Positions 53,155 through 62,575 of a stretch of DNA of 64,000 nt are shown piece after piece. Positions within the stretch are counted from its first letter, which is position 1. Each line of letters opens with the position of its first letter. Below the pieces are notes generated by a model that was not told where the DNA came from, did not search any database, and saw nothing but the letters and a program-made list of their open reading frames with translations. This DNA is from Puia sp. (GTDB lineage: Bacteria > Bacteroidota > Bacteroidia > Chitinophagales > Chitinophagaceae). The position numbers were made by a program, and so were the translations under genes. The stretch is from the NCBI GenBank assembly GCA_031292515.1, contig JARLGZ010000153.1, positions 1 through 64,000 on the forward strand, read 5' to 3'.

Positions 53155-54477
53155 CTACTCCAGTCCGAACAAGCCCTTATTCAGCAATTGCAGGGTCTCC
53201 GTCTTATGGGAAGAAGGGATCAGCAACGACACGTTGTGTTTGCTACCGCCATAACTCACCATGCGGATGGGTACGGGAATCATCGACTCAAATAATTTAT
53301 GAAGAACATCCTTTGTCTGAACGATCTCATTGCCGACGATGGACACGATGGTAAGATTCTCTTCTACTTCGATCGTACCCAGGGGCTCCAGTTCCTTGAC
53401 GATTTCCTTCAGGTTTGCCGCACTATCGATCGTAACCGAAACCGCGACCTCCGAGGTAGTGATCATATCGATCGGCGTGCGGTATTTCTCGAAGACTTCG
53501 AAGATCTTGCGGAGAAATCCATAAGCCAGCAGCATGCGGCTGCTCTTGATATTGATGGCGATGATCCCGTCCTTGGCGGCAACGGCCTTTACCCCGACAG
53601 AACCGGCTTCTTCCGCAATGAGCGTGCCTTTCGCCTCGGGCTGCATGGTATTGAGCAGCTTCACAGGTACGTTGAAGTGCTGTGCCGGCCAGATAGAAGC
53701 CGGGTGCAAAATCTTGGCCCCGAAATAAGCCAGCTCGGCGGCTTCTTCGAAACTCAACTGCTCGATGGCCCTTGTCTTCTTTACGACACGCGGATCGTTA
53801 TTATGCATGCCGTCGATATCCGTCCAGATCTCGCAAACGGAAGCCTGAACCGCCGCCGCGATCAGCGAAGCGCTATAATCGCTGCCACCTCTTTTCAGGT
53901 TATCCACTTCTCCACGGGCATTGCGGCAGATATACCCCTGTGTAATAAACAAGGATTTATCCTTATGCTGCTTGAGCAGCTGGCTCAATTTTGATTTGAT
54001 GGCAGGAATCTGCGGTTCATCATGAATGTCAATGCTCATGAACTCCAGGGCGGGAAGCAATATATGATCGATCCCCTTCTCTTCCAGGTACACGCTGAAA
54101 AGCTTGGTAGACAAGAGTTCCCCCTGAGCCAGAATATCCTTATTCAAAGCTTCACTGAATGATATCTTCAGGATAATGGTGAGGAATTCAAAATGTTCCT
54201 CGACGATCGCAGCCGCCTTTGCAAAGGTCTTTTCGCCCTTCACCAGCTCCTTAATAAAAGATTGATAATGAGCCTTCAGTTTGTCTATTTGCTGACGGGC
54301 CTGTTCACGGTCTCCCGTGGCAATCGAGTGGCCGATCTCCACCAGGGCATTCGTGGTTCCGCTCAGTGCGCTAAGCACGACGATCGTTGGTTCTGCATCC
54401 TTGGTGATCAGCTGACTTACCTGGTGCATACGTTCCGGTTTGCCAACGGAAGTGCCTCCAAATTTCATGACTTTCAT
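53155..54477 (-). CDS. lysC: Aspartate kinase (monofunctional, ACT domains)
   Basis: A 440-residue enzyme starting at ATG 54477 with the nucleotide-binding KVMKFGGTSVGKPERM. The substrate site is seen in FITQGYICRNARGEVDNL followed by the RGGSDYSASLIAAAVQ segment, with TDIDGMHNNDPRVV and EAAELAYFGAKILHPASIWP after it. The C-terminal about 150 residues contain two ACT repeats (TTSEVAVSVTID; VSIVGNEIVQTKDVL) for feedback control by lysine or threonine. It phosphorylates aspartate in the lysine, threonine and methionine route. No homoserine dehydrogenase part is fused. Confidence 0.95.
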   Translation of the reverse strand: MKVMKFGGTSVGKPERMHQVSQLITKDAEPTIVVLSALSGTTNALVEIGHSIATGDREQARQQIDKLKAHYQSFIKELVKGEKTFAKAAAIVEEHFEFLTIILKISFSEALNKDILAQGELLSTKLFSVYLEEKGIDHILLPALEFMSIDIHDEPQIPAIKSKLSQLLKQHKDKSLFITQGYICRNARGEVDNLKRGGSDYSASLIAAAVQASVCEIWTDIDGMHNNDPRVVKKTRAIEQLSFEEAAELAYFGAKILHPASIWPAQHFNVPVKLLNTMQPEAKGTLIAEEAGSVGVKAVAAKDGIIAINIKSSRMLLAYGFLRKIFEVFEKYRTPIDMITTSEVAVSVTIDSAANLKEIVKELEPLGTIEVEENLTIVSIVGNEIVQTKDVLHKLFESMIPVPIRMVSYGGSKHNVSLLIPSSHKTETLQLLNKGLFGLE

Positions 54478-54553
54478 CTCAATCTCTATTTTTTTGGACT
54501 GCAAAGATACAGGTTGGAGAATTAGAAAATTTTCAAAAATTGTCGCCGGGATC

Positions 54554-55660
54554 TTATTGCCCCGGATTGATCCAGGCGCCTTCCGGGAATGCCACCCCCA
54601 ATTTACCGGCCAATCCTTTCAGGTCCTCTACTACGGCCATCGGCAAGGGAATCCCGGATTTTCCACGTATAGCCTCCATCTCGCGCTCAGGGTCGCCGGG
54701 AATCAGCACCTTCTCCTGGCCGGCCACCGGCTTTGCAGACCGGAAACGCCTGATCCAATTGTCCATATGCTGCTTGAACTCATCGGCAGGCCGGAATGCA
54801 TCGATACGCATCGCCCCGAAGAAATGACCGATTCCCTTTCCCGGCATCCCGGTAGGCATCGGAACATAGGCGGGGAAAGGAGGTACCCAGGGACCATAAT
54901 TGGCACCACTGAGCACGGCGGAAAAAATGTCGACAATGGCGCCGAGCGCATAACCCTTGTGGCTTCCATGCTCGCGATCGCCGCCCAGAGGAAGCAGGGC
55001 GCCTCCTGCCTTCAAAGCATGCGGGTCCGTCGTACTCTTTCCTTCCTGGTCCTGTATCCACCCTTCCGGAGCCACCCCTCCCTTACGCTGGAGGATCTCC
55101 AGCTTGCCGTTGGCAGCCGTCGTAGTCGCCAGGTCAGCCACAAAAGGCGGCTCCGTACCCGCCGGCACCGCCACACAAATGGGATTGGTACCGAGTAGTC
55201 GTTCGGCGGAAAAAGTGGGCACGACGAGGGCACTCGCATTGGTCATTGCGATGCCGATCATACCGTTCTCCACCGCCTGCAGGGCATGATAGCCCGCAAT
55301 GCCGAAGTGATTCGAATGCTGCACGCTGACCCAACCCGTGCCCACCTGCTTCGCCTTTTCGATGGCGACCCGCATGGCAAAAGGAGCTACCACCAGCCCC
55401 AGACCGCCATCGCCATCGACAACGGCTGTCGAAGGAGTCTCATGAATGATGCGGATCGATGGGGTAGGATTGGCTCTGCCGGCTTCCTTTAGCCGCACAT
55501 ACCCGATCAGCCTGGCCACCCCATGAGAGTCGACGCCCCGGAGGTCTGCGCTGAGCAGGGCCGCGGAAGCCGTCCGCGCATCTTCGGGAGAGACCCCGAT
55601 CTTTTGAAAGATTTCATGGGTGAAAGACAGTAGTCGCTCGTAAGATATGAGTAGTTCCAT
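54554..55660 (-). CDS. Ldh-family (malate/L-lactate dehydrogenase 2-type) oxidoreductase
   Basis: A 368-residue NAD(P)-dependent enzyme of the Ldh_2/malate-ureidoglycolate dehydrogenase group. Features: ADLRGVDSHGVARLIGYV (catalytic-region His), GWVSVQHSNHFGIAGYHA, GTNPICVAVPAGTEPPFVAD, GDREHGSHKGYALG. It oxidises a 2-hydroxy acid to a 2-oxo acid. ATG at 55660 is preferred; the longer frame overlaps the neighbouring oxidoreductase gene. It lies 38 bp after the Gfo/Idh/MocA gene, so both are probably in one transcript. Confidence 0.9.
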   Translation of the reverse strand: MELLISYERLLSFTHEIFQKIGVSPEDARTASAALLSADLRGVDSHGVARLIGYVRLKEAGRANPTPSIRIIHETPSTAVVDGDGGLGLVVAPFAMRVAIEKAKQVGTGWVSVQHSNHFGIAGYHALQAVENGMIGIAMTNASALVVPTFSAERLLGTNPICVAVPAGTEPPFVADLATTTAANGKLEILQRKGGVAPEGWIQDQEGKSTTDPHALKAGGALLPLGGDREHGSHKGYALGAIVDIFSAVLSGANYGPWVPPFPAYVPMPTGMPGKGIGHFFGAMRIDAFRPADEFKQHMDNWIRRFRSAKPVAGQEKVLIPGDPEREMEAIRGKSGIPLPMAVVEDLKGLAGKLGVAFPEGAWINPGQ

Positions 55661-55698
55661 CCGTTTCTTTTTGGCCGACAAAGATCGGGAAAGATGCT

Positions 55699-57144
55699 CT
55701 ATGATTTCAACTTCATATTGACGGGATCCCACTCTATGATCTTCTTGTGAAAATAGCTCTCGTTGGCCGCCAGGCAGGGCGCCGAGGCACGAAAGCCGAA
55801 AACAGGGTCCTCCACCAGGGTCGTTCCGCTTCGAACACCCTGAAAGAAATTCGTAAAGTGATCCAGGTGCATATCATAGCCATCGGGAACCCGGAAAGTA
55901 CTGGGAGGAGTGAAAATCTCCTTTTGATCGTCGGCGGACCAGCGCTGACTGTATTGCTTCTGCAATTCGTCCTGCATCGCCTGCGGATAAGTCGCGAGCG
56001 AATCCCAGCCACCGATGCCCGGCGCCTTTGACATTTTATGATGCCGGATCGTGAAACCGTCGCCATCGAGTTCCATCACGCCTTCGGAACCGATGAGCCG
56101 CAGCATGCTGGTCTCCCCCTGCCCGCTGATGAAATTCACGCGGATGGCCAGCTGAAAAGCAGGATTCTCCGGAGTCTCGGGATACGACATGATGGCCGTC
56201 ATGATATCCGGCACTTCCCTGCCATCCTTCCAGTAAGCGATCTGGCCGGAAGCATAGATCTTATCGGGACCCTGGGAACCCGTAATGACATGGATACCCG
56301 AGATCAGGTGTACGAACAAATCTCCTGCGACCCCTGTCCCAAGAGACCGGAAATGGCGCCACCAGAAAAACTTTTTGGCGTCATAGGGAGACGCGGGTGT
56401 CCCCGCAATATAACGGTCCCAATCCACTGTCTTTGGCGAAGCATCGGTAGGCAGGGTATATTCCCAGGCCCCCAACGCACTCTGGCGATCAAAGGAGGCT
56501 TCAATACAACTCAATTTCCCGATCTCGCCCGCCTGGTAGCGTTCCCGCGCCTTGGCATATACGATACTGCTCACGCATTGGCTGCCGATCTGCATGGTCT
56601 TTTTGCTGCGTTTCCACGCTTCGATCAACGGAATCCCTTCCGAAAGCTGCTGCACCATCGGTTTCTCTCCATAAACGGCCTTGCCATGATTCAATGCGTC
56701 GATGGCGATACGGGAATGCCAGTTGTCGCTGGTGGCTATCAGGACCGCATCAATATCCTTCCGCTGCAGGATCTCCCGGTAATCCCGGGTAGTGAACAGG
56801 TCTTTCCCGTGCAGTTCCCGGGCCCTCTCCAATCGCCCCGTATAGAGATCACAAACGGCCGCCAGTTCAACGCCCGGCACCTTGAGCGCCGTGTTGACAT
56901 CGTTATTCCCCATGATCCCCATGCCGACGCAGGCAATCCGTATCCTATCGTTGGCGCTGATCTTCTTCTCATAAGGGATGATTTGAGTCCGGGCCCCGGT
57001 CTTTTCCGTTTCTTTGGATTCTTTGGCTTTTCCTGCTTCCGCGGGTTTTCCGGCCAGGGAAGACAACTCTCCGGTAGAAAGGAGCAATCCGGTACTCCCG
57101 AGCTGTTGCAGGAATTTGCGACGGGAAGAAGGTGTGCGGGGCAT
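55699..57144 (-). CDS. Tat-exported Gfo/Idh/MocA-family oxidoreductase
   Basis: A 481-residue protein with a twin-arginine signal (SSRRKFLQQLGSTGLLLSTG) indicating folded export, probably with bound NAD(P). The Rossmann domain has IRIACVGMGIMGNNDVNTAL and AVLIATSDNWHSRIAIDAL, followed by the EKP motif in GKAVYGEKPMVQQL, and the C-terminal part has WWRHFRSLGTGVAGDLFVHL. Substrate is likely a sugar or glycoside. Together with the Ldh-type enzyme and the xylose-isomerase-like lipoprotein it forms a minus-strand sugar-oxidation set. Confidence 0.9.
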   Translation of the reverse strand: MPRTPSSRRKFLQQLGSTGLLLSTGELSSLAGKPAEAGKAKESKETEKTGARTQIIPYEKKISANDRIRIACVGMGIMGNNDVNTALKVPGVELAAVCDLYTGRLERARELHGKDLFTTRDYREILQRKDIDAVLIATSDNWHSRIAIDALNHGKAVYGEKPMVQQLSEGIPLIEAWKRSKKTMQIGSQCVSSIVYAKARERYQAGEIGKLSCIEASFDRQSALGAWEYTLPTDASPKTVDWDRYIAGTPASPYDAKKFFWWRHFRSLGTGVAGDLFVHLISGIHVITGSQGPDKIYASGQIAYWKDGREVPDIMTAIMSYPETPENPAFQLAIRVNFISGQGETSMLRLIGSEGVMELDGDGFTIRHHKMSKAPGIGGWDSLATYPQAMQDELQKQYSQRWSADDQKEIFTPPSTFRVPDGYDMHLDHFTNFFQGVRSGTTLVEDPVFGFRASAPCLAANESYFHKKIIEWDPVNMKLKS

Positions 57145-57335
57145 ATGCGGTTGTTTTTAGTTTATAAAATATCTGTCGCCGGCTACGTAACTGGTTATGG
57201 ATTTAATAACCCTCTTAAAACGACGGCGCCGACCCCTATTTACGCTCGTTCATAAAGGTCGGCACCGGTGCTGTATCTGTTCAGAGAGACTTACCCACTC
57301 CGCATACTCACTTATTGTAAGCCTTTCTCAGTCTA

Positions 57336-58259
57336 TTATTTACCAGTATCCGCCGGCGCTCCTGCCTGCAGTTTTGCCACCTGGTCATTGTAGAACTTTA
57401 CGGTCTGGATTACATCGGGGACATTGTTATACCAATTGCTCTCATGTTCGATGGAAAGCATACCGGAAAAATGCTGACGCTTCAACTCCTGGAATATCCC
57501 GGGCCACTTGATAACGCCGGTACCCACGATGGTATCCGCAGCGTTTGTATCGTCGAATTTCACGATATCCTTCAGGTGTACACCGAAAACATGCCCTTCG
57601 AGCTTCTTAAGGCATTCTACCGGGTCCAGGCCATTACGCGCCCAGTGTCCCACATCCGCGCAGGAGCCGATATTGGGATGACCCACGGTAGCAGCCAGGA
57701 CAGAATCGGGATGCCAGTAAACATTGGGCTTGGGATGGTCATGGATAGCCACTTTTATACCATAGATGCCGGCCAGGCTGTCGACGCCGCCCCACTGTGT
57801 CTTGATGGGTTCCGCCGTAAAATAGCTCAGGCCAAACTCCTTGCCGAATTCAAAATATTTCTTCCACTCCGCCAGGTCTTTCGGAACGATGACGCCCATG
57901 GCCACGATGCTGATCCCCTTGGCTTGCAGCAATTCCTTGACTTTTGCCTTGTTCTCCGCACTCATGCCGGGCCCAAAATTGCCCTTCATGCCACCACCCA
58001 ATGGCTGGTCTGAGTACGCTTCCACATATTTGATACCCGCACTGTCGGCCTTTGCAATGGCGGTGACAAAAGGAAATTTGCTGAATGTCCAGAGTTGTAC
58101 GCCGATCTTCCAATTCTTAGCAGGGTCTATGGAATCCTTTTTAACCACAGCGGACGAATCGGAAGCAGTGGTCCCGGTCGATGCTGGCTCGTTGTTACAC
58201 GAAGAAAGGGCGAATACGGCAGCGGCAAGCACCGTAAGGGAATAAATCGTTTTTTTCAT
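57336..58259 (-). CDS. Sugar phosphate isomerase/epimerase-like lipoprotein (xylose isomerase-like TIM barrel)
   Basis: A 307-residue lipoprotein (lipobox LSSC, Cys20) followed by a Ser/Thr tether and a TIM-barrel domain of the AP endonuclease 2/xylose-isomerase-like family: WKIGVQLWTFSKFPFVTAIA, IKYVEAYSD, VAIHDHPKPNVYW, GSCADVGHWARNGLDP, VFGVHLKDIVKFDD, LSIEHESNWYNN. Metal-ligand Glu, Asp and His residues are in place. It probably acts on a sugar in the periplasm, next to the exported Gfo/Idh/MocA enzyme. The two genes are separated by 191 bp. Confidence 0.88.
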   Translation of the reverse strand: MKKTIYSLTVLAAAVFALSSCNNEPASTGTTASDSSAVVKKDSIDPAKNWKIGVQLWTFSKFPFVTAIAKADSAGIKYVEAYSDQPLGGGMKGNFGPGMSAENKAKVKELLQAKGISIVAMGVIVPKDLAEWKKYFEFGKEFGLSYFTAEPIKTQWGGVDSLAGIYGIKVAIHDHPKPNVYWHPDSVLAATVGHPNIGSCADVGHWARNGLDPVECLKKLEGHVFGVHLKDIVKFDDTNAADTIVGTGVIKWPGIFQELKRQHFSGMLSIEHESNWYNNVPDVIQTVKFYNDQVAKLQAGAPADTGK

Positions 58260-58333
58260 TTCGGAAATTTTGTTGATCAGGAAAAATTATGGTGCCTGAA
58301 GGTAAGGATTATTTTTGATCATACATTTACACC

Positions 58334-59719
58334 ATGAGGAGGATCGAATACTATGTGAAGAGCGGCAAATCCCGCGTCAGCCAGGTCTGTTGCCTGCTGG
58401 CTGCGTTACTTTTTTTTCAGCAGACCTGTCTCGCCCAGCTAAAACGGGAAGACATTTATACGGATTTTGTCCTCTATCAGAAGAGAACCCTGTTGGAGAA
58501 GGATCTGCGTGATCGCGTGACCGGCGCCGTCTTCTCCGCCCCCCTCGACAGCAACACCGAATACAAGTATGAGCTGGCCTGCCAGGCCGTTACCCAGTTT
58601 CTGCTGGTGTCTCCCCTGACCGCCCGGGGGTTCGACAAACTCTTCTCCCAATACGATTCTCTGCAATATGATACAAAGAGGGCTTTTCTCGAAGCAGTCT
58701 ATGCCGCCTATCCCGAAAAATACCGGGCGTCCATGCAGACCGTCCTGGCCCGGGAGACCGACCCGAAGCTATTTGCCATCTGCGCACTCTACCTCTACAG
58801 AACAGATACGACGATGGAAAATGTCAATTTTTTAAAAATCCGCATGGTAGAGCGGTTCCCCGGCTATGACAGTCTCGTCGTCCTCGATGAGCTGACAAAA
58901 TACCTCGGCGACCACACGGCCTCCACCCGCCGGAAGACACCCGACATCCCGAAACTCTTCGGCTACCGCCAAAACAGCGGCCAAAAGACGGTCTATTCCT
59001 TCCAGCGCTGGGATCGCGATTATCCCGGCCTCGCGATCGTTCAAAATGCAGACGGGAGCTTCGCTAAGGATGCCGAAGGACGATTACAGGTGTTCGAACA
59101 ACTGGCAAGATCGGGTAGCGACCTCCCCTGTTTTATTTCGAACGGCAGCACGCCGCAAGGCATATTTCGCATAACCGGGATCGGTGTATCCAGAAATCAT
59201 TTTATCGGCCCTACCCCCAACCTCCAGCTCATCATGCCCTTCGAAGAAAGCTGGGATCACTATTTCAGGCCAGCCTCCGTACCGCCCAACTCCATGCCGC
59301 CAGCCGGTCATCCGGGTGAAGACGATTCCGACTTCCATTTTTCCGGCGATACCCTCCTCGCGTATCAATCACTTCTTCCGCCGTCCTGGCGCACTTATAC
59401 CCCAATGATGGAAGCCTGGTTCGCAGGCAAAGCCGGCCGTACCGGGATCATCGCCCACGGCACCACCCTCGACCCGGAATTCTTCAGGGACCGCCCCTTC
59501 TACCCGCTTACCCCCACAGAAGGATGCCTCTGCGCAGAAGAACGCTGGAACCCTACCACCGGGCATCTGCTGGTAAGCGAGCAACTCAACCTGGTAAACG
59601 CTTTCAACTCCACACCCGGTGACACCGGTTACCTGTTCGTAATCGACGTCGACGACCAGCGGAAACCGGTAAGCAGAGCCGAAGTGGAAGGATGGGTAAA
59701 GAAATACGAGCAGCGGTAA
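58334..59719 (+). CDS. Secreted protein with YkuD-like (L,D-transpeptidase-like) C-terminal region
   Basis: A 461-residue exported protein with a hydrophobic N-terminal segment (VCCLLAALLFFQQTCLAQ). Residues about 35-200 are helical with no match I recognise. The C-terminal half has NGSTPQGIFRITGIG, then IIAHGTTLDPEFF (His near 376) and PLTPTEGCLCAEERW (Cys near 398), the order and spacing of the YkuD H-x-G-T and S/T-x-G-C motifs. The invariant Arg after the Cys is not obvious. I infer a divergent L,D-transpeptidase-like fold; activity is uncertain. Confidence 0.62.
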   Translation: MRRIEYYVKSGKSRVSQVCCLLAALLFFQQTCLAQLKREDIYTDFVLYQKRTLLEKDLRDRVTGAVFSAPLDSNTEYKYELACQAVTQFLLVSPLTARGFDKLFSQYDSLQYDTKRAFLEAVYAAYPEKYRASMQTVLARETDPKLFAICALYLYRTDTTMENVNFLKIRMVERFPGYDSLVVLDELTKYLGDHTASTRRKTPDIPKLFGYRQNSGQKTVYSFQRWDRDYPGLAIVQNADGSFAKDAEGRLQVFEQLARSGSDLPCFISNGSTPQGIFRITGIGVSRNHFIGPTPNLQLIMPFEESWDHYFRPASVPPNSMPPAGHPGEDDSDFHFSGDTLLAYQSLLPPSWRTYTPMMEAWFAGKAGRTGIIAHGTTLDPEFFRDRPFYPLTPTEGCLCAEERWNPTTGHLLVSEQLNLVNAFNSTPGDTGYLFVIDVDDQRKPVSRAEVEGWVKKYEQR

Positions 59720-59829
59720 ATAGCACTCTTACCTACTATTCCTCTTCCCCGGCTCGCCTGAAACCGATCGGTATTTCGCTTTACCTGATGAAAGAATCAC
59801 ATTCAACAACTATCTGCCGGACCCATATC

Positions 59830-59866
59830 CAAAAAGAAAATGGCGCATCCACGATGCACCATTTTC
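59830..59866 (-). terminator. Intrinsic terminator of ssb
   Basis: GAAAATGG-x-GCATC (59836-59849) pairs with GATGC-x-CCATTTTC (59853-59866), 13 pairs with one mismatch and a 3-base loop. On the minus strand it is followed by TTTTT, so it ends ssb transcription. Confidence 0.78.
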
Positions 59867-59912
59867 GGCTATAAGCCTGATTTCTTTAACCACAAAAAAT
59901 TGAAAGACCCGC

Positions 59913-60359
59913 TTAAAACGGCAGATCATCCATAGGTTCCGTCACATCATTGGCGGATGTCACACGGCCGGAAGAGACCGGGGCCGATTGGGAAGAATAA
60001 GAAGGCTCGCCGCCACCGCTGTAGCCACCGCCACCGCCTTCGGTTTTAGAACCCAGCAACTGCACGTTTGATACGCGAAGAGTCAACGAAACACCGGTGG
60101 TGCCGTCATTCTTCGGATAGGTTCTCACCTCCGGAGTTCCTTCGGCGTAAACCTGGGTCCCCTTTTTGAGATAAGGCGCGATACCCGTACGATCCGTCCA
60201 ATATGCGCACTCCACCCAGATGGTTTTATCTTTCTGATTGCCCTGTGCATCGCGGAATTTTTCAGTGTGGGCGACATTGAAATTGATCACGTTTTTCCCA
60301 TTCACCGCATTGGTGACACAGTCCTTTCCAAGGTTCCCGATTACTTGTAGCTTTATCAT
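59913..60359 (-). CDS. ssb: Single-stranded DNA-binding protein
   Basis: A 148-residue SSB. The OB-fold covers about residues 1-108 (IKLQVIGNLGKDCVTNAVNG, NVAHTEKFRD, KTIWVECAYWTDR, KKGTQVYAEGTPEVRTYPKN), then a Gly/Ser-rich linker and the acidic tip MDDLPF that recruits partner proteins. ATG at 60359 is used because it starts the OB-fold exactly. It is slightly short in the linker compared with enterobacterial SSB. Divergent from mnmA. Confidence 0.95.
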   Translation of the reverse strand: MIKLQVIGNLGKDCVTNAVNGKNVINFNVAHTEKFRDAQGNQKDKTIWVECAYWTDRTGIAPYLKKGTQVYAEGTPEVRTYPKNDGTTGVSLTLRVSNVQLLGSKTEGGGGGYSGGGEPSYSSQSAPVSSGRVTSANDVTEPMDDLPF

Positions 60360-60502
60360 GATTACTAATTTTTGTAGCAAGCAATATACGCCAATTCTAT
60401 TTGCAGTCTGAAATAGTTATTAAATTTTTACCCACCATTTTCTGACTCCGGATTCCCCCTGCCACCGAACTTTTGCGTAGTTTTGCTGTTTATTTCATCA
60501 TT

Positions 60503-61606
60503 ATGAGCCGTAAAGGAAAAGTGCTGGTTGCCATGAGCGGAGGTATCGATAGTACCATCACCGCCCTCATGCTTCATGATGAAGGCTATGAAGTCGTCGG
60601 TATCACCATGAAAACATGGGATTATGCCAGCGCAGGCCCCTCGAAAAAAGAGACCGGGTGCTGCAACCTGGACAGCTTCAACGATGCCCGCATGGCCGCC
60701 GTACACCATGGTTTTCCACATTTTGTGCTCGATATCCGCGACGAATTCGGCGGCTTCGTCATCGAAAACTTCGTAGATGAATACCTCGCCGGCCGCACTC
60801 CCAACCCCTGCGTCATGTGCAACACCCATATCAAATGGCGCGCGTTGCTGAAAAGAGCCGATGCGCTTGATTGTGAGTTCATTGCGACGGGCCACTACGG
60901 CAAAGTCCACCGCCACGAAAACGGACGCTATTATATCAGCAAGGGCCTCGACGAACTCAAAGACCAGAGCTATGTCCTCTGGGGGCTGCAGCAGGATCTG
61001 CTGGCCAGAACCCTCCTGCCCCTGGGTCCCTACCGCAAACCGGAGATCCGGCAGATGGCCCTGGACTATGGCTATCCCGAACTCGCAAAGAAGAGTGAAA
61101 GCTACGAAATCTGCTTTGTACCGGACAACGACTACCGGGGATTCCTGAAACGCAAGGTGGACGGTCTGGAAGACAGGGTGGCGGGTGGAAATTTCGTCGA
61201 CAAACACGGGAATATACTGGGTCAGCACAAAGGATATCCCTTCTATACGATCGGTCAGCGGAAAGGCCTCGATATCGCCTTCGGAAAACCAGTCTACGTC
61301 ACCGGCATACTCCCTGATACCAATACCGTCGTTCTGGGCGACGAAGTCGACCTCGACCAGAACGAAATGACCGTTGGACGGCTGAACCTGCTCAAATACG
61401 ACACTATCACCCCGGGTATGGAAGCCGTTACAAAAATCCGCTACAAAGACAGGGGCAGCTTGAGCAATCTTTATCCCGCGGACAACACCCTGCGCGTAAA
61501 ATTTTACGAAAATGCCAAAAGCATCGCCCCCGGCCAGAGCGCCGTCTTCTACGAGGGAGACGATGTGATCGGAGGTGGCATCATCCAGCGCAGCCGCCTG
61601 GTCTAA
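60503..61606 (+). CDS. mnmA: tRNA-specific 2-thiouridylase
   Basis: A 367-residue MnmA. It has the PP-loop VLVAMSGGIDSTITALML, the catalytic Cys in NPCVMCNTHIKW with the partner Cys in SYEICFVPDNDYRGF, ATGHYGKV, and the C-terminal barrel (YTIGQRKGLDIAFGKPVYV). It thiolates uridine 34 of Lys, Glu and Gln tRNAs. ATG at 60503 is used; a box TAGTTTTG at 60478-60485 is a candidate -7 promoter element. Normal length and motif set. Confidence 0.96.
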   Translation: MSRKGKVLVAMSGGIDSTITALMLHDEGYEVVGITMKTWDYASAGPSKKETGCCNLDSFNDARMAAVHHGFPHFVLDIRDEFGGFVIENFVDEYLAGRTPNPCVMCNTHIKWRALLKRADALDCEFIATGHYGKVHRHENGRYYISKGLDELKDQSYVLWGLQQDLLARTLLPLGPYRKPEIRQMALDYGYPELAKKSESYEICFVPDNDYRGFLKRKVDGLEDRVAGGNFVDKHGNILGQHKGYPFYTIGQRKGLDIAFGKPVYVTGILPDTNTVVLGDEVDLDQNEMTVGRLNLLKYDTITPGMEAVTKIRYKDRGSLSNLYPADNTLRVKFYENAKSIAPGQSAVFYEGDDVIGGGIIQRSRLV

Positions 61607-61734
61607 AATCGGCGCGCCTCCCATACAATAAACTCATTATCAAGCTTTCCCGGGCAGGACCATACCCCCGGCCGCAATATATAGCTCGTTTTTGCGTTAC
61701 CCATCCGGGAAGTTCCGCTTCCCGGATTTTCATT

Positions 61735-62517
61735 ATGAAGCAACTTTACCTGGCCTTACTGCTGGTCCTCGTTACCATTATAGCTACCACCGGCTGTCAT
61801 AAAATACAGCCATCGGTCTACGCGAACAATCCCATTACAAGCTATTACATGCCCCTGGCAATCGGCAAGTATATCACTTACCGTATGGATTCCCTGACGT
61901 TTTTCTATTTCGGCCAGTTGGATACAACGAGCAGCTACCTGGCAAAAGACATCGTCGAAGATTCGATCACCGATAACCTGGGCCGCCCCGGTTGGGTAGT
62001 GACCCGATACCTCAGTGATACCACCGGCACCGCGCCCTGGCAGCCTGCTTTCAGTTACGTAGTCACCCCCACCGTCAACACCATCGAAGTAAATGAAAAT
62101 AATCTGCGGTATGTGAAACTGAAATTGCCTATGTCAAATACGGTAACCTGGAACGGAGACACCTATCTCGACCAGGCCCCTTTCCAGGACGAATTCTCTT
62201 TCAGCAACCAGATCAATACCAACCTGTGGACCTGGAATTTTACCTACCAGAATATCAACCAGCCCTTTGTCGTCAGCAACAATACTACCTATGACAGTTC
62301 CGTGACCGTCCTGCAGGTGAATGACTCCTCCGGCATTCCGATCATCGACACCGTCTTCGCCTCCAGGACCTATTGGACCGAGACCTATGCAAAAAATATC
62401 GGGTTGATCTACCGCCAGACGACCATGTGGGAATATCAGCCCGCGCCTCCGGACGGCAGCGAACCAGGTTATAAAATCGGTTTCGGCCTGAAGTTGTCAA
62501 TAGTCGATCACAATTGA
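61735..62517 (+). CDS. Lipoprotein of unknown function
   Basis: A 260-residue lipoprotein (lipobox TTGC, Cys near residue 21). The rest is beta-rich: YYMPLAIGKYITYRMDSLTF, FFYFGQLDTTSSYL, GWVVTRYLSDTTGT, KNIGLIYRQTTMWEYQP. This pattern is frequent in uncharacterised Bacteroidota lipoproteins. There is no SusD or TonB-receptor gene beside it. Function not inferred. Confidence 0.75.
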   Translation: MKQLYLALLLVLVTIIATTGCHKIQPSVYANNPITSYYMPLAIGKYITYRMDSLTFFYFGQLDTTSSYLAKDIVEDSITDNLGRPGWVVTRYLSDTTGTAPWQPAFSYVVTPTVNTIEVNENNLRYVKLKLPMSNTVTWNGDTYLDQAPFQDEFSFSNQINTNLWTWNFTYQNINQPFVVSNNTTYDSSVTVLQVNDSSGIPIIDTVFASRTYWTETYAKNIGLIYRQTTMWEYQPAPPDGSEPGYKIGFGLKLSIVDHN

Positions 62518-62575
62518 TCGCTCCCACCGACCGGATCCCCGACCTATAAACTACCCTCTTTGTAAATCTTCATCC

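Noticed and set aside
56038-57255. 405-codon open frame on the + strand
   Set aside because: Antisense to the Tat-exported Gfo/Idh/MocA gene; no domain seen.
60428-61624. 398-codon open frame on the - strand
   Set aside because: Antisense to mnmA, whose motifs are all intact.
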